From Candidatus Hydrogenedentota bacterium (lineage in GTDB: Bacteria > Hydrogenedentota > Hydrogenedentia > Hydrogenedentales > CAITNO01), in the NCBI GenBank assembly GCA_007124105.1, contig SLFT01000207.1:1-15194 (forward strand): a stretch of DNA of 15,194 nt, read 5' to 3'. The translations under genes were made by a program, and so were the position numbers. This document shows, in pieces, positions 8,748 through 15,194 of this stretch. Position 1 is the stretch's first letter; each line of letters starts with the position of its first letter. The notes beneath the pieces were generated by a model that saw nothing but the letters and a program-made list of their open reading frames with translations, ran no database searches and was not told where the DNA came from.

Positions 8748-8776
8748 TTGCTATACTCAAAACTTTATGTTATTAT
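8748..8776 (+). promoter_or_regulatory. Extended -10 promoter for pseudopilin 1
   Basis: TTGCTA (8748-8753), exactly 17 bases, then TATTAT (8771-8776) preceded by TGT. Transcription would start near 8783 and leave a leader of about 145 bases before the ATG at 8928. The -10 and the bases after it, TATTATATGAAA, are identical to those of the pseudopilin 2 promoter. The leader contains a 10-bp GC palindrome, GGCGCGCGCC (8819-8828). Confidence 0.65.
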
Positions 8777-8927
8777 ATGAAATTGACGTTGGCATAAAAC
8801 AACACGAAGAAACTTTCGGGCGCGCGCCTATATTTTTCATAACAAAGATGAGGTCCCTTTTAGAAAAGCGCATTGTTTCATCGCTAAACAGCAGCGAGTT
8901 AATGCCGCAAAAGACGGAGGATGCGTG

Positions 8928-9902
8928 ATGGCTGGCAATTATCGTCGAGGGTTCACGCTGATAGAATTGCTTGTGGTGATCGCCATTATTGGCATTCTGG
9001 CTGCCATCCTTTTGCCCGCATTGGCGCGGGCACGCGAAGCCGCCAGACGCGCAAGCTGCGCAAACAACCTGCGGCAATTTGCGCTGGTGTTGAAAATGTA
9101 CGCCAACGAATCCCCTGGCGAGCGTTTTCCGCCAGCGACGCACCAGCCCGCGGGCTATGCGGGAATGCTAATGACGCCATTGGCCTATGCAGTTTACCCC
9201 GAGTATATTACGGACCCGGCCATTTATGTCTGTCCATCAAGCCCGATGCATACGATAGACGATATGTACACCAATGACGGCGTGTGCATATTGCTGGGAC
9301 CTGACCAATATCGTGACTGGTGGCGCGCCGCCTTCTCCTATTTCTACGTGCCCTGGGTACTGGACAAATGCAATGAGGACGATGAAAAAGAGGACGCCGA
9401 GCCTATTGTGAGTGTGGTCAACAATCTCCCGGGCTTCGATGTCAACCCCGCGGATTACGAGAACGAGAAAATACCGCATCAATTTCTTAGTCTCATGCTC
9501 AGTCTTTTGCTGGAACCAACGCTGAATTTCCTGGAATGGAGCGAGGACGGCCCGGTAACATTGGGCAGAGTATTCAAACATCTCGATAGCGATGTGACGG
9601 TGCAGGAAGGCGCGGGAAACGGCGGCCCCAACAGCACAATTATACACCGCCTTAGAGAGGGTGTGGAACGTTTTTTAATTACGGACATCAACAACCCCGG
9701 CGCATCCGCCCAGGCCCAAAGCACTATGTGGGTGATGTTTGATATTCTATCTGTCAATGCGAGCGACTTTAACCACATACCTGGCGGCTCCAATGTGTTG
9801 TTCATGGACGGACATGTGGCGTTTGTCCGCTATCCCAGTGAAACCGCCCCTGTCTCACGTTCCACCGCAACGGCCCTGGGCGTGGTCCAGATCGCGCATT
9901 GA
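8928..9902 (+). CDS. Prepilin-type pseudopilin, H-(x)10-DG family (copy 1)
   Basis: 324 residues. The ATG at 8928 lies 7 bases after GGAGG (8916-8920); a GTG at 8925 is too close. A class III signal MAGNYRRG precedes FTLIELLVVIAIIGI, so prepilin peptidase should cut after G8, with Glu at mature position 5. The hydrophobic helix runs to about residue 33, followed by ALARAREAARRASC and KMYANESPG, as in the DUF1559 / H-X9-DG class of pilin-like proteins. A block at 237-266 (HRLREGVERFLITDINN plus GASAQAQST) is nearly identical in copy 2. The tail has H283 and D294-G295 in NHIPGGSNVLFMDGHV. It is probably exported by a type II secretion or type IV pilus-like machine encoded elsewhere. The specific function of this class is unknown. 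It converges on the GH20 gene, 99 bases away, with no clear terminator between. Confidence 0.9.
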   Translation: MAGNYRRGFTLIELLVVIAIIGILAAILLPALARAREAARRASCANNLRQFALVLKMYANESPGERFPPATHQPAGYAGMLMTPLAYAVYPEYITDPAIYVCPSSPMHTIDDMYTNDGVCILLGPDQYRDWWRAAFSYFYVPWVLDKCNEDDEKEDAEPIVSVVNNLPGFDVNPADYENEKIPHQFLSLMLSLLLEPTLNFLEWSEDGPVTLGRVFKHLDSDVTVQEGAGNGGPNSTIIHRLREGVERFLITDINNPGASAQAQSTMWVMFDILSVNASDFNHIPGGSNVLFMDGHVAFVRYPSETAPVSRSTATALGVVQIAH

Positions 9903-10001
9903 GTTTTTAACGCGCCGTTTCTCTCCACAATACAGTACCAAAATCATTACACAGCGTGATGCAACCGAAAACATGTTGGACTAACCACGATTGCATGGGC
10001 G

Positions 10002-12134
10002 TCACAAATCAGCAGCGGTTGGTTTTCCGAAAGACCAGGCGTGTTCAGCGGTAAATTCCAATGCAGCCCACGGTTCAGACACCTCGCCCCAGCTGGTGTA
10101 GATGATGCCCAGCGCTTTTGGGTTGGCTTTGTATTCGTCAAACAATGTAACCCAGTGCCAGGCATTAGGAAGGCGAAACCAGGGCGAACCAGTCACCTTG
10201 AAGCCCAAGTCCATAAAATAGGCGACAGACTTGTTCAATTGGGTGTCCAGCGCAAAATTATCATACCACCATACATTAATGATAATGTCGCGCGGCAGGT
10301 TTCGTGCCGCATCTGAAGTATTGAGGTGGGGGCCATTCTGATACGGGTTGATGGCATCATCCCAGATCATGAGCCGCACGTCTGGATCAGCGGCCCTGGC
10401 ATGAGCGTGTATGCGCTTGATGGCGTCCACAAACAATGCCTCATTGGATAATTCGCGGTCTTTGCAGCGCTGGTCGCGATTAAAAAAACGCGGCTCGTCA
10501 TGGCCAATGTGCAAATACGCTGGCTTCAACTTTTCGACCACGTTGGCAATGGAACGTCCCATGAACGTATCATACAACGGCTCCGAAGGACAACAGGTAA
10601 TATCTTCCTCATTGGCCTGGTTAAAACTCAGCAGCAGCGTATCGCCTTCATGAATGCGGCTGCCCGCTGCCAGGCTTATTTCCAATGGATCGCCAAGTTG
10701 ATAGGGATAACGCAACTCAGGCACGTGAAGCGCATAATCGCGTCCTTCTTCAAAAACAGTTTTACCGTCAGCGCATTCCACGATCACTTTCGCGCGCTCC
10801 GTCACCACCACGTTGGCCAACGGATTGGGTGACTGAAGCGGTTCCACCACAACCTGGTCAAACCATGCCGTCCCGATGGCATCCTGCAAACGCAAGAAAA
10901 CACGCACGCGTTCATAGCCTTCACGCTGCGCCGCTGTTGAATCGTCCACCAATGCGCCGCCCGGGCGCGCGCGCTGGTAGGGTCCGGTGTCAAAGTTAAC
11001 CCGACTTTCCAACCATTCGGTCGTGCCCTGAACGCGACGTGTGTGCTGGCCAATCATAGCCAACGACCCGTTTTTGTCCACGCCGTAAACTTCGATATAA
11101 GCGCCGCCATCCCCGGCGACATCTTGTGTCCTGACTCGACAACGCATGGCATAACGCGCATTGGGCTGTACGGCCACATCCTGTGAAACGCGTACTGTTC
11201 CCTGGCTTGCAAGAGACAGTTGCAACACCTGCGCGTCGTCTGTCAATGCAATCACTTGCGCCTCATCGGCAGTAGCATCGTTCCAACGCCGATAATGCGT
11301 TTCGGCCTTCCAGCCTTCCAGTCCTGAAGCATAAGAAGCGTTTTGCAAACTCGGCGGTTCAGGAAGCGGCGGATCAGGCGCATATACCTGTCCATCGCGA
11401 ACCGGAAACGGTGCGCGCCGCACCCAGCGCGCCTCCACCGCGCGCGGTTCGCGTTCCAACACAAAATGTCCCCATCCAAGACTTTGCAGTTCAGGAACAA
11501 AGGCAATGAAGTTCGCGCGGCATTGGTCCGCAAGACGTTGAAAACGCGCATACGTTTGCGGATTGTCAAGATCATACAGACGCCCGTCCTCGAGCAACAG
11601 CAGGTTCAGTTTCAAGTCTACAAACTGTTCAAAACGTTCTTCCGCCTGTTCAATGCCCGCCACATAGGCGCCGCGCATTTCCTGGTCGGGCCAGTCAACT
11701 ATGGAAACACAGGGAATTCCCCGCCCGGGCTCCACCAACGCGGCCAACGTTGTCAGTCCATTGTGCAGGCCATGCGCCGATTCTGCTTCAAGGTTGATGC
11801 CATCGGTGTTTACTTCCAACCGATACGCCTCGTGGCGCGTTCTTTCCGGGATATTCTCCCCCAGCGACGTGAACACAAGCCGCACGTTTCCTTGATCAGA
11901 AACAGGCAACGCCATCACTAATATATCGCGGAGGCGATCAAGTGCCGCTGAATCCGGCGCAAAAGGCTCCGGAAGCGACACGCCTTGCATTGCTTCAACC
12001 GGCAACCAAGTGTCAACAGCAGAAGTCCAGTGCATTTCCTGCGGCGCAGGCACAATCAAAGGCTGCGCCGCAACCGCCTGGGGCATCGCCAGAAGAAACA
12101 ACAGGGGCGCAAGATATGAATAGAGTACACGCAT
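10002..12134 (-). CDS. Secreted GH20-type beta-N-acetylhexosaminidase with inserted domain
   Basis: 710 residues. The ATG at 12134 has GGAGG 9 bases upstream and opens a signal peptide (residues 1-23, AVAA-Q); an upstream in-frame TTG (12164) has no such support. Residues about 25-150 form the GH20b-type N-terminal domain. The barrel begins at MRGAYVAG (153) and contains LKLNLLLLEDG (D183). HIGHDE (542-547) is the GH20 signature: D546 would orient the substrate acetamido group and E547 would be the general acid. The later NVWWYD and YTSWGE fit aromatic lining of the sugar pocket. Unusually, residues about 262-430 (a CBM_4_9-like sandwich ending in TAWFDQVVVEP) and about 436-510 (another beta segment) lie inside the barrel before HIGHDE. 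It lies 98 bases downstream of pseudopilin 2 on the same strand and has no convincing promoter of its own, so co-transcription is likely. Substrate linkage is inferred from the family. Confidence 0.85.
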   Translation of the reverse strand: MRVLYSYLAPLLFLLAMPQAVAAQPLIVPAPQEMHWTSAVDTWLPVEAMQGVSLPEPFAPDSAALDRLRDILVMALPVSDQGNVRLVFTSLGENIPERTRHEAYRLEVNTDGINLEAESAHGLHNGLTTLAALVEPGRGIPCVSIVDWPDQEMRGAYVAGIEQAEERFEQFVDLKLNLLLLEDGRLYDLDNPQTYARFQRLADQCRANFIAFVPELQSLGWGHFVLEREPRAVEARWVRRAPFPVRDGQVYAPDPPLPEPPSLQNASYASGLEGWKAETHYRRWNDATADEAQVIALTDDAQVLQLSLASQGTVRVSQDVAVQPNARYAMRCRVRTQDVAGDGGAYIEVYGVDKNGSLAMIGQHTRRVQGTTEWLESRVNFDTGPYQRARPGGALVDDSTAAQREGYERVRVFLRLQDAIGTAWFDQVVVEPLQSPNPLANVVVTERAKVIVECADGKTVFEEGRDYALHVPELRYPYQLGDPLEISLAAGSRIHEGDTLLLSFNQANEEDITCCPSEPLYDTFMGRSIANVVEKLKPAYLHIGHDEPRFFNRDQRCKDRELSNEALFVDAIKRIHAHARAADPDVRLMIWDDAINPYQNGPHLNTSDAARNLPRDIIINVWWYDNFALDTQLNKSVAYFMDLGFKVTGSPWFRLPNAWHWVTLFDEYKANPKALGIIYTSWGEVSEPWAALEFTAEHAWSFGKPTAADL

Positions 12135-12232
12135 GAATTTTATCCTCCATTTTGGGACATACAAACATCGTTTGCCCCTTCCGCATTATGCAATCCCTTG
12201 TGTCTTACTGGCTATCCCACCTGTCTCATACC

Positions 12233-13261
12233 TCAACTGACATCAAAGGCCGCGGCCAGGAGGCCTAATAGATTGGCCATGCCAGGCGTCACAGGCGCTT
12301 TACCAGGATACCTGATAAATTCCACATGGCCGTCAAGGTACAACATATTACAGCCGCCGGGTATATGATTGAATATTGTGATGCCTGGCCCCGCCCCAAA
12401 CAAATCGCCCATGAGCGGAATAGTGCTTTGCGCCTGCGCTGATGCGCCCGCATTGTTAATGTCAGTAATCAGAAACCGTTCAATACCCTCGCGCAACCGG
12501 TGAATTGTGTCCCCATCAGCGTTCCCGTTGGGCGGTTGTATATAGCCGTCTTTACCGCCCCTGTCGCTGTCCACCGCCTTGCGCGCTTCCATTCCCGCTA
12601 CTTGATTTGACTGGTTGATAAGAGAATCCATGAGGTCGGGCAGCAGGTCTTCGAAAAGCTGCGCCAATTGAATGGGAACCGGCTCAGTGGCTATCTGGTC
12701 AATCAAACTCTGAGCCAAATCAGGAAAGGCCACTGAAATTGCGACGTCCAGGGTGGGAGCACATTCACTCATTAATGCTTCATATTCAGGTTGATTCTCA
12801 AGGCGATCAAATACCCAGCCAAAATACGCATAACTTCTCTGCATCATGTACCCGCGCGCCACAATCCAACACTGGCCCTTGTAATATGTCTCGTCAAGAT
12901 AGATACTGTGCCAGGTATCATTATGCGGCTGGTCGCAGCAATATAACCCATCCACGCTGTCCTGTGAATCAGATGGACAAATAATGATCGCGGGATCGGT
13001 CAGATACTCGGGGTACACGGTTCCCGGCTCAGGCCCGAAGGCCACATAGGGCCATCCGGAAATAGGCGGCAACTTTTCGCCCGGCGCCTCATTGGCGTAC
13101 ATTTTGTAGACCAGTCCCCATTGCCGCAGATTGTTCTGGCAACTTGCGCGCCGCGCCGCCTCGCGCGCCCGCGCGAGCGCGGGCAACAGTATCGCGGCAA
13201 GTATCCCGATAATGGCAATGACAACGAGCAACTCGATCAATGTAAAGCCACGCGAACGCAT
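12233..13261 (-). CDS. Prepilin-type pseudopilin, H-(x)10-DG family (copy 2)
   Basis: 342 residues. ATG at 13261 with AAGGAG 7 bases upstream. MRSRG precedes FTLIELLVVIAIIGI, with cleavage expected after G5. It shares with copy 1 the ARAREAARRASC stretch, KMYANEAPGE, the block at about 252-281 (HRLREGIERFLITDINN) and the tail H299...D310-G311 in NHIPGGCNMLYLDGHV. The middle third is quite different from copy 1 and cysteine-rich early on (CPSD, CCDQ). Nucleotide identity with copy 1 is reduced by many synonymous changes, so the pair is not a recent duplication. It is first in a probable two-gene transcript with GH20. As with copy 1, assembly into a pseudopilus is inferred. Confidence 0.9.
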   Translation of the reverse strand: MRSRGFTLIELLVVIAIIGILAAILLPALARAREAARRASCQNNLRQWGLVYKMYANEAPGEKLPPISGWPYVAFGPEPGTVYPEYLTDPAIIICPSDSQDSVDGLYCCDQPHNDTWHSIYLDETYYKGQCWIVARGYMMQRSYAYFGWVFDRLENQPEYEALMSECAPTLDVAISVAFPDLAQSLIDQIATEPVPIQLAQLFEDLLPDLMDSLINQSNQVAGMEARKAVDSDRGGKDGYIQPPNGNADGDTIHRLREGIERFLITDINNAGASAQAQSTIPLMGDLFGAGPGITIFNHIPGGCNMLYLDGHVEFIRYPGKAPVTPGMANLLGLLAAAFDVS

Positions 13262-13290
13262 AACAAGGCTCCTTACGATTGGCCTGTGCT

Positions 13291-13320
13291 TTGCCTGTAC
13301 TTCATGGCATCCACTATAAT
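13291..13320 (+). promoter_or_regulatory. Candidate promoter for the SDR / TIM-barrel operon
   Basis: TTGCCT (13291-13296), 18 bases, then a perfect TATAAT (13315-13320). Transcription would start near 13327 and leave a leader of about 100 bases. It faces the pseudopilin 2 promoter: each transcript would cross the other promoter. The -35 is only partly consensus, so this is a candidate. Confidence 0.4.
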
Positions 13321-13334
13321 AACCAGCGTTTCAT

Positions 13335-13363
13335 ATAATAGCATATCATTTCAACTATTGCAA
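13335..13363 (-). promoter_or_regulatory. Extended -10 promoter for pseudopilin 2
   Basis: On the minus strand TTGCAA (13363-13358), exactly 17 bases, then TATTAT (13340-13335) preceded by TGC. The start would be near 13328, with a leader of about 67 bases. The run TATTATATGAAA matches the pseudopilin 1 promoter exactly. The -35 hexamer TTGCAA is its own reverse complement. Confidence 0.65.
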
Positions 13364-13426
13364 CAGGTAGTTTTAGAGACATTAAAAGCACGTGTGGTCG
13401 AACACCCCCTTGGAAAGGATAATCCG

Positions 13427-14326
13427 ATGAAGCTGCTTTTGACAGGAGGCGCCGGCAATGTCGGCGCCTATGTAACGCGCGAATTGGCCAACCACAACAT
13501 GAGGCATACGGTTCTGGACAAGGATAAGCCGCGTGAATTACCCGACGGCGTTGATTTCGTGCAATGCGACCTGATGAATCTTGAATCTACTGTCGAAACA
13601 ATTCGTGATTTTGATGTGGTATTGCATCTTGCGGCCATTCCGAACGCGTTTGTGGCGGCGCCCGAACATGTTATGGCCGTCAACATGGTCACGTGTTACA
13701 ACGTGCTCGAGGCCGTTCGTCGCAATGGCATAGGGCGCATTGTTTATGCCGGCAGCGAATCATCGAGCGGATTCGGCATTCATGACGTGGCGCTCAAACC
13801 CATGTACTTGCCCATTGACGAAGAACACCCGTTGTGGCCTCATGAAAGTTACAGTTTTACAAAGCGTTTCGGCGAGGAGATGGTCGAAAACTACGCGCGC
13901 GCCTTTGGTATCGAAGGCTTATCATTGCGTTATTGTGGTGTGTGGATGGAAAATAACCTTTCCGAGCTCACAGCGATGATCGCCCCTTTTCTACGCGGCG
14001 AATACGCGTCTGAACCATGGTTCGGCTGTTACGTTGCCGCCCAGGACGTGGCCCAAGCCGTTCGTCTGGCGGCACAGTATCGCTTTGCTGATAAAAAGCG
14101 AATCCCATTTGAAGCCTTCTACATAACGGCGCCAACGACATTCTATTCCGAGCCAACACTCGATGTAATGTGCCGCATCTTCGGCGCCGCACCCGAAGTG
14201 CGCGATCCCTCCTATTTTAGCGAAACTCCGTGCGCACCCCCTTTTGACATCCGCAAAGCGCGCCGTATGTTGGGGTATGCTCCCCGCTATGATTGCCAGG
14301 ACATTCAACACTGGGAGACCCTGTAA
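13427..14326 (+). CDS. NAD-dependent extended-SDR epimerase/dehydratase-type protein
   Basis: 299 residues. The ATG at 13427 is chosen because AAGGA lies 7 bases upstream and it starts directly with the Rossmann fold; an open extension back to 13121 only runs antisense to pseudopilin 2. GGAGNVG (residues 7-13) is the GxxGxxG dinucleotide loop. DVVLHLAAIPN is the usual strand 4 and loop. SESSSG supplies the active-site Ser, and YSFTK gives Y142 and K146 of the YxxxK catalytic motif. The acidic residue after strand 2 (VLDKD) favours NAD over NADP. Extended SDRs of this size include UDP-hexose 4-epimerases, uronate dehydrogenases and other sugar oxidoreductases; the exact substrate cannot be told. 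Its stop overlaps the start of the next gene, so the two are translated together. Cytoplasmic. Confidence 0.85.
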   Translation: MKLLLTGGAGNVGAYVTRELANHNMRHTVLDKDKPRELPDGVDFVQCDLMNLESTVETIRDFDVVLHLAAIPNAFVAAPEHVMAVNMVTCYNVLEAVRRNGIGRIVYAGSESSSGFGIHDVALKPMYLPIDEEHPLWPHESYSFTKRFGEEMVENYARAFGIEGLSLRYCGVWMENNLSELTAMIAPFLRGEYASEPWFGCYVAAQDVAQAVRLAAQYRFADKKRIPFEAFYITAPTTFYSEPTLDVMCRIFGAAPEVRDPSYFSETPCAPPFDIRKARRMLGYAPRYDCQDIQHWETL

Positions 14327-15189
14327 TGAGAAAATGGAGACTGGAATTTATGGCTTCTCTCGGGTATGTAACCATGCCACCCCGACAGGTGATCGCTTCG
14401 CTGGCTGACATCGGATATGAAGCCGTGGGCTGGACGCTTGCCCATTTCAATCCTCATGTTCATACGGCAGACACCCTGCGCGAAGTAGTAGAACAAACCC
14501 ACGAACGCCAACTCGATATTGGCGAGATTGTTGTGCAACAAGATTACGTGACAACAGACAAAGCGCTCCGTGAAGAACGCCTGAACCTCAGTCTCGCATG
14601 CATCGAAACTGCCGGAGACCTTGGCATTGAGGTACTTAACTTCTTTACCGGCCCCGCCCCCTGGGACAAGAACGCCCCGGTAATTGGACGCGACCTGGCA
14701 GAAGGCGAAGCCTGGAACATTACCCTGGACGCCTTCACGCGTATTGTTGAGGTTGCCGAAAAACATCAGGTGCGTATTGCCGTGGAGGGCGTGTGGGGCA
14801 TGCTATGCCATGATTACTATACCACGCGCCTTTTAATTGACCACTTCAATTCGCCCTGGCTCGGCGTAAATTTTGACCCGAGCCACGATATTCTGGCGGG
14901 CAACTTCGACATTCCCTGGATTGTACGGCAATGGGGACGCGAACGCATTCATCATATTCATCTCAAGGACGCTGTGGGTACGCAAATGGATGGTATGTTC
15001 CTGTTCCCCATGCTTGGAGAGGGACGTGTTCCATGGGCAGCTTTCTTTGAAGCCCTGGACGCCATCGGTTATGCCGGATGCTGCTCTGTGGAATTTGAAT
15101 CTTTCGCTTATCACAACCAGGTGCTAAAAGGCGACACCTCGAAAGCTGCCAGATTATCCTTTGAACAGGTGCATTTCCTACTGCCATAA
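14326..15189 (+). CDS. Xylose-isomerase-like TIM-barrel sugar isomerase/epimerase
   Basis: 287 residues, complete; the stop is five bases from the window end. The ATG at 14326 shares its A with the TAA of the SDR gene, and GGGAG lies 9 bases upstream. Likely divalent-metal ligands appear in the order expected for the AP endonuclease 2 / xylose-isomerase-like fold: E154 (VEGVWG), D184 and H187 (FDPSH), H210/H212 (HHIHLKD) and E256 (VEFES). Relatives include hydroxypyruvate isomerase, tagatose/psicose 3-epimerase and inositol-pathway enzymes. Paired with an SDR it may complete an oxidise-isomerise route for a sugar or cyclitol, which is inference. There is no signal peptide, so it is cytoplasmic. 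The extra 11 codons of an upstream ATG (14293) lie inside the SDR gene and are not preferred. Confidence 0.85.
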   Translation: MRKWRLEFMASLGYVTMPPRQVIASLADIGYEAVGWTLAHFNPHVHTADTLREVVEQTHERQLDIGEIVVQQDYVTTDKALREERLNLSLACIETAGDLGIEVLNFFTGPAPWDKNAPVIGRDLAEGEAWNITLDAFTRIVEVAEKHQVRIAVEGVWGMLCHDYYTTRLLIDHFNSPWLGVNFDPSHDILAGNFDIPWIVRQWGRERIHHIHLKDAVGTQMDGMFLFPMLGEGRVPWAAFFEALDAIGYAGCCSVEFESFAYHNQVLKGDTSKAARLSFEQVHFLLP

Positions 15190-15194
15190 CAAAA

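Noticed and set aside
8581..8928. 115-codon open frame upstream of pseudopilin 1
   Set aside because: It runs through the inverted repeat and the promoter, has no ribosome site, and its peptide resembles no family.
9903..10001. Bidirectional terminator between pseudopilin 1 and GH20
   Set aside because: Only a weak imperfect pairing (CATTAC with GTGATG) is present, without a U-run.
11343..11921. 192-codon open frame on the plus strand
   Set aside because: Antisense to the GH20 gene, rich in Arg with no domain; a shadow frame.
12162..12174. Small hairpin CAAAC-ATC-GTTTG between pseudopilin 2 and GH20
   Set aside because: The stem is only five A/T-rich pairs with no U-run, so I do not call a terminator; it would not separate the two genes.
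13121..13426. 102-codon extension of the SDR gene
   Set aside because: It is antisense to pseudopilin 2 and crosses the divergent promoter region; the Rossmann loop starts just after the ATG at 13427.

Overview
The window reads like a chromosomal segment of an uncultured bacterium from the Hydrogenedentota / Lentisphaerota / Planctomycetota neighbourhood. The grounds are two pseudopilins with the GFTLIELL...ARAREAARRASC head and an H-(x)10-DG tail, a DUF4091/GH123-type hydrolase, and very large exported multidomain glycosidases, with moderate G+C (low fifties by eye) and clear Shine-Dalgarno sites. The phylum call is inference from protein style; Hydrogenedentota is my best guess. There are no phage, IS, CRISPR, tRNA or rRNA signatures.

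Layout. Positions 1-201: leader of gene 1 with an extended -10 promoter and an overlapping palindrome. 202-3762 (+): secreted GH123-like (DUF4091) hydrolase with a carbohydrate-binding-like domain inserted in its catalytic region. 3802-8355 (-): secreted 1517-residue glycosidase-like protein, converging on gene 1. 8356-8927: a 572-base intergenic region holding the promoter of the large protein, a 12-bp perfect palindrome, a REP-like inverted repeat, a possible gene remnant and a promoter for the first pseudopilin. 8928-9902 (+): pseudopilin 1. 10002-12134 (-): GH20-type hexosaminidase, also with a beta-sandwich domain inserted in the barrel. 12233-13261 (-): pseudopilin 2, probably co-transcribed with GH20. 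13262-13426: divergent promoter region. 13427-14326 and 14326-15189 (+): an extended-SDR sugar-nucleotide-type dehydrogenase/epimerase and a xylose-isomerase-like TIM-barrel protein, joined by a TAATG overlap.

How the genes may work together. Three exported glycosidases act outside the cytoplasm. GH123 and GH20 relatives act on beta-linked N-acetylhexosamines, and the large protein resembles alpha-glycosidases of the GH101/GH129/DUF5696 type. Together they suggest breakdown of an amino-sugar-containing glycan; the substrate is inference. The SDR and TIM-barrel pair would handle released sugars in the cytoplasm. The most striking non-coding signal is that gene 1 and both pseudopilins have the same promoter design: TTGCNA, exactly 17 bases, TATTAT, with a TGY extended -10. 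This ties the pseudopilins to the glycosidase and suggests a co-expressed surface glycan-processing module.
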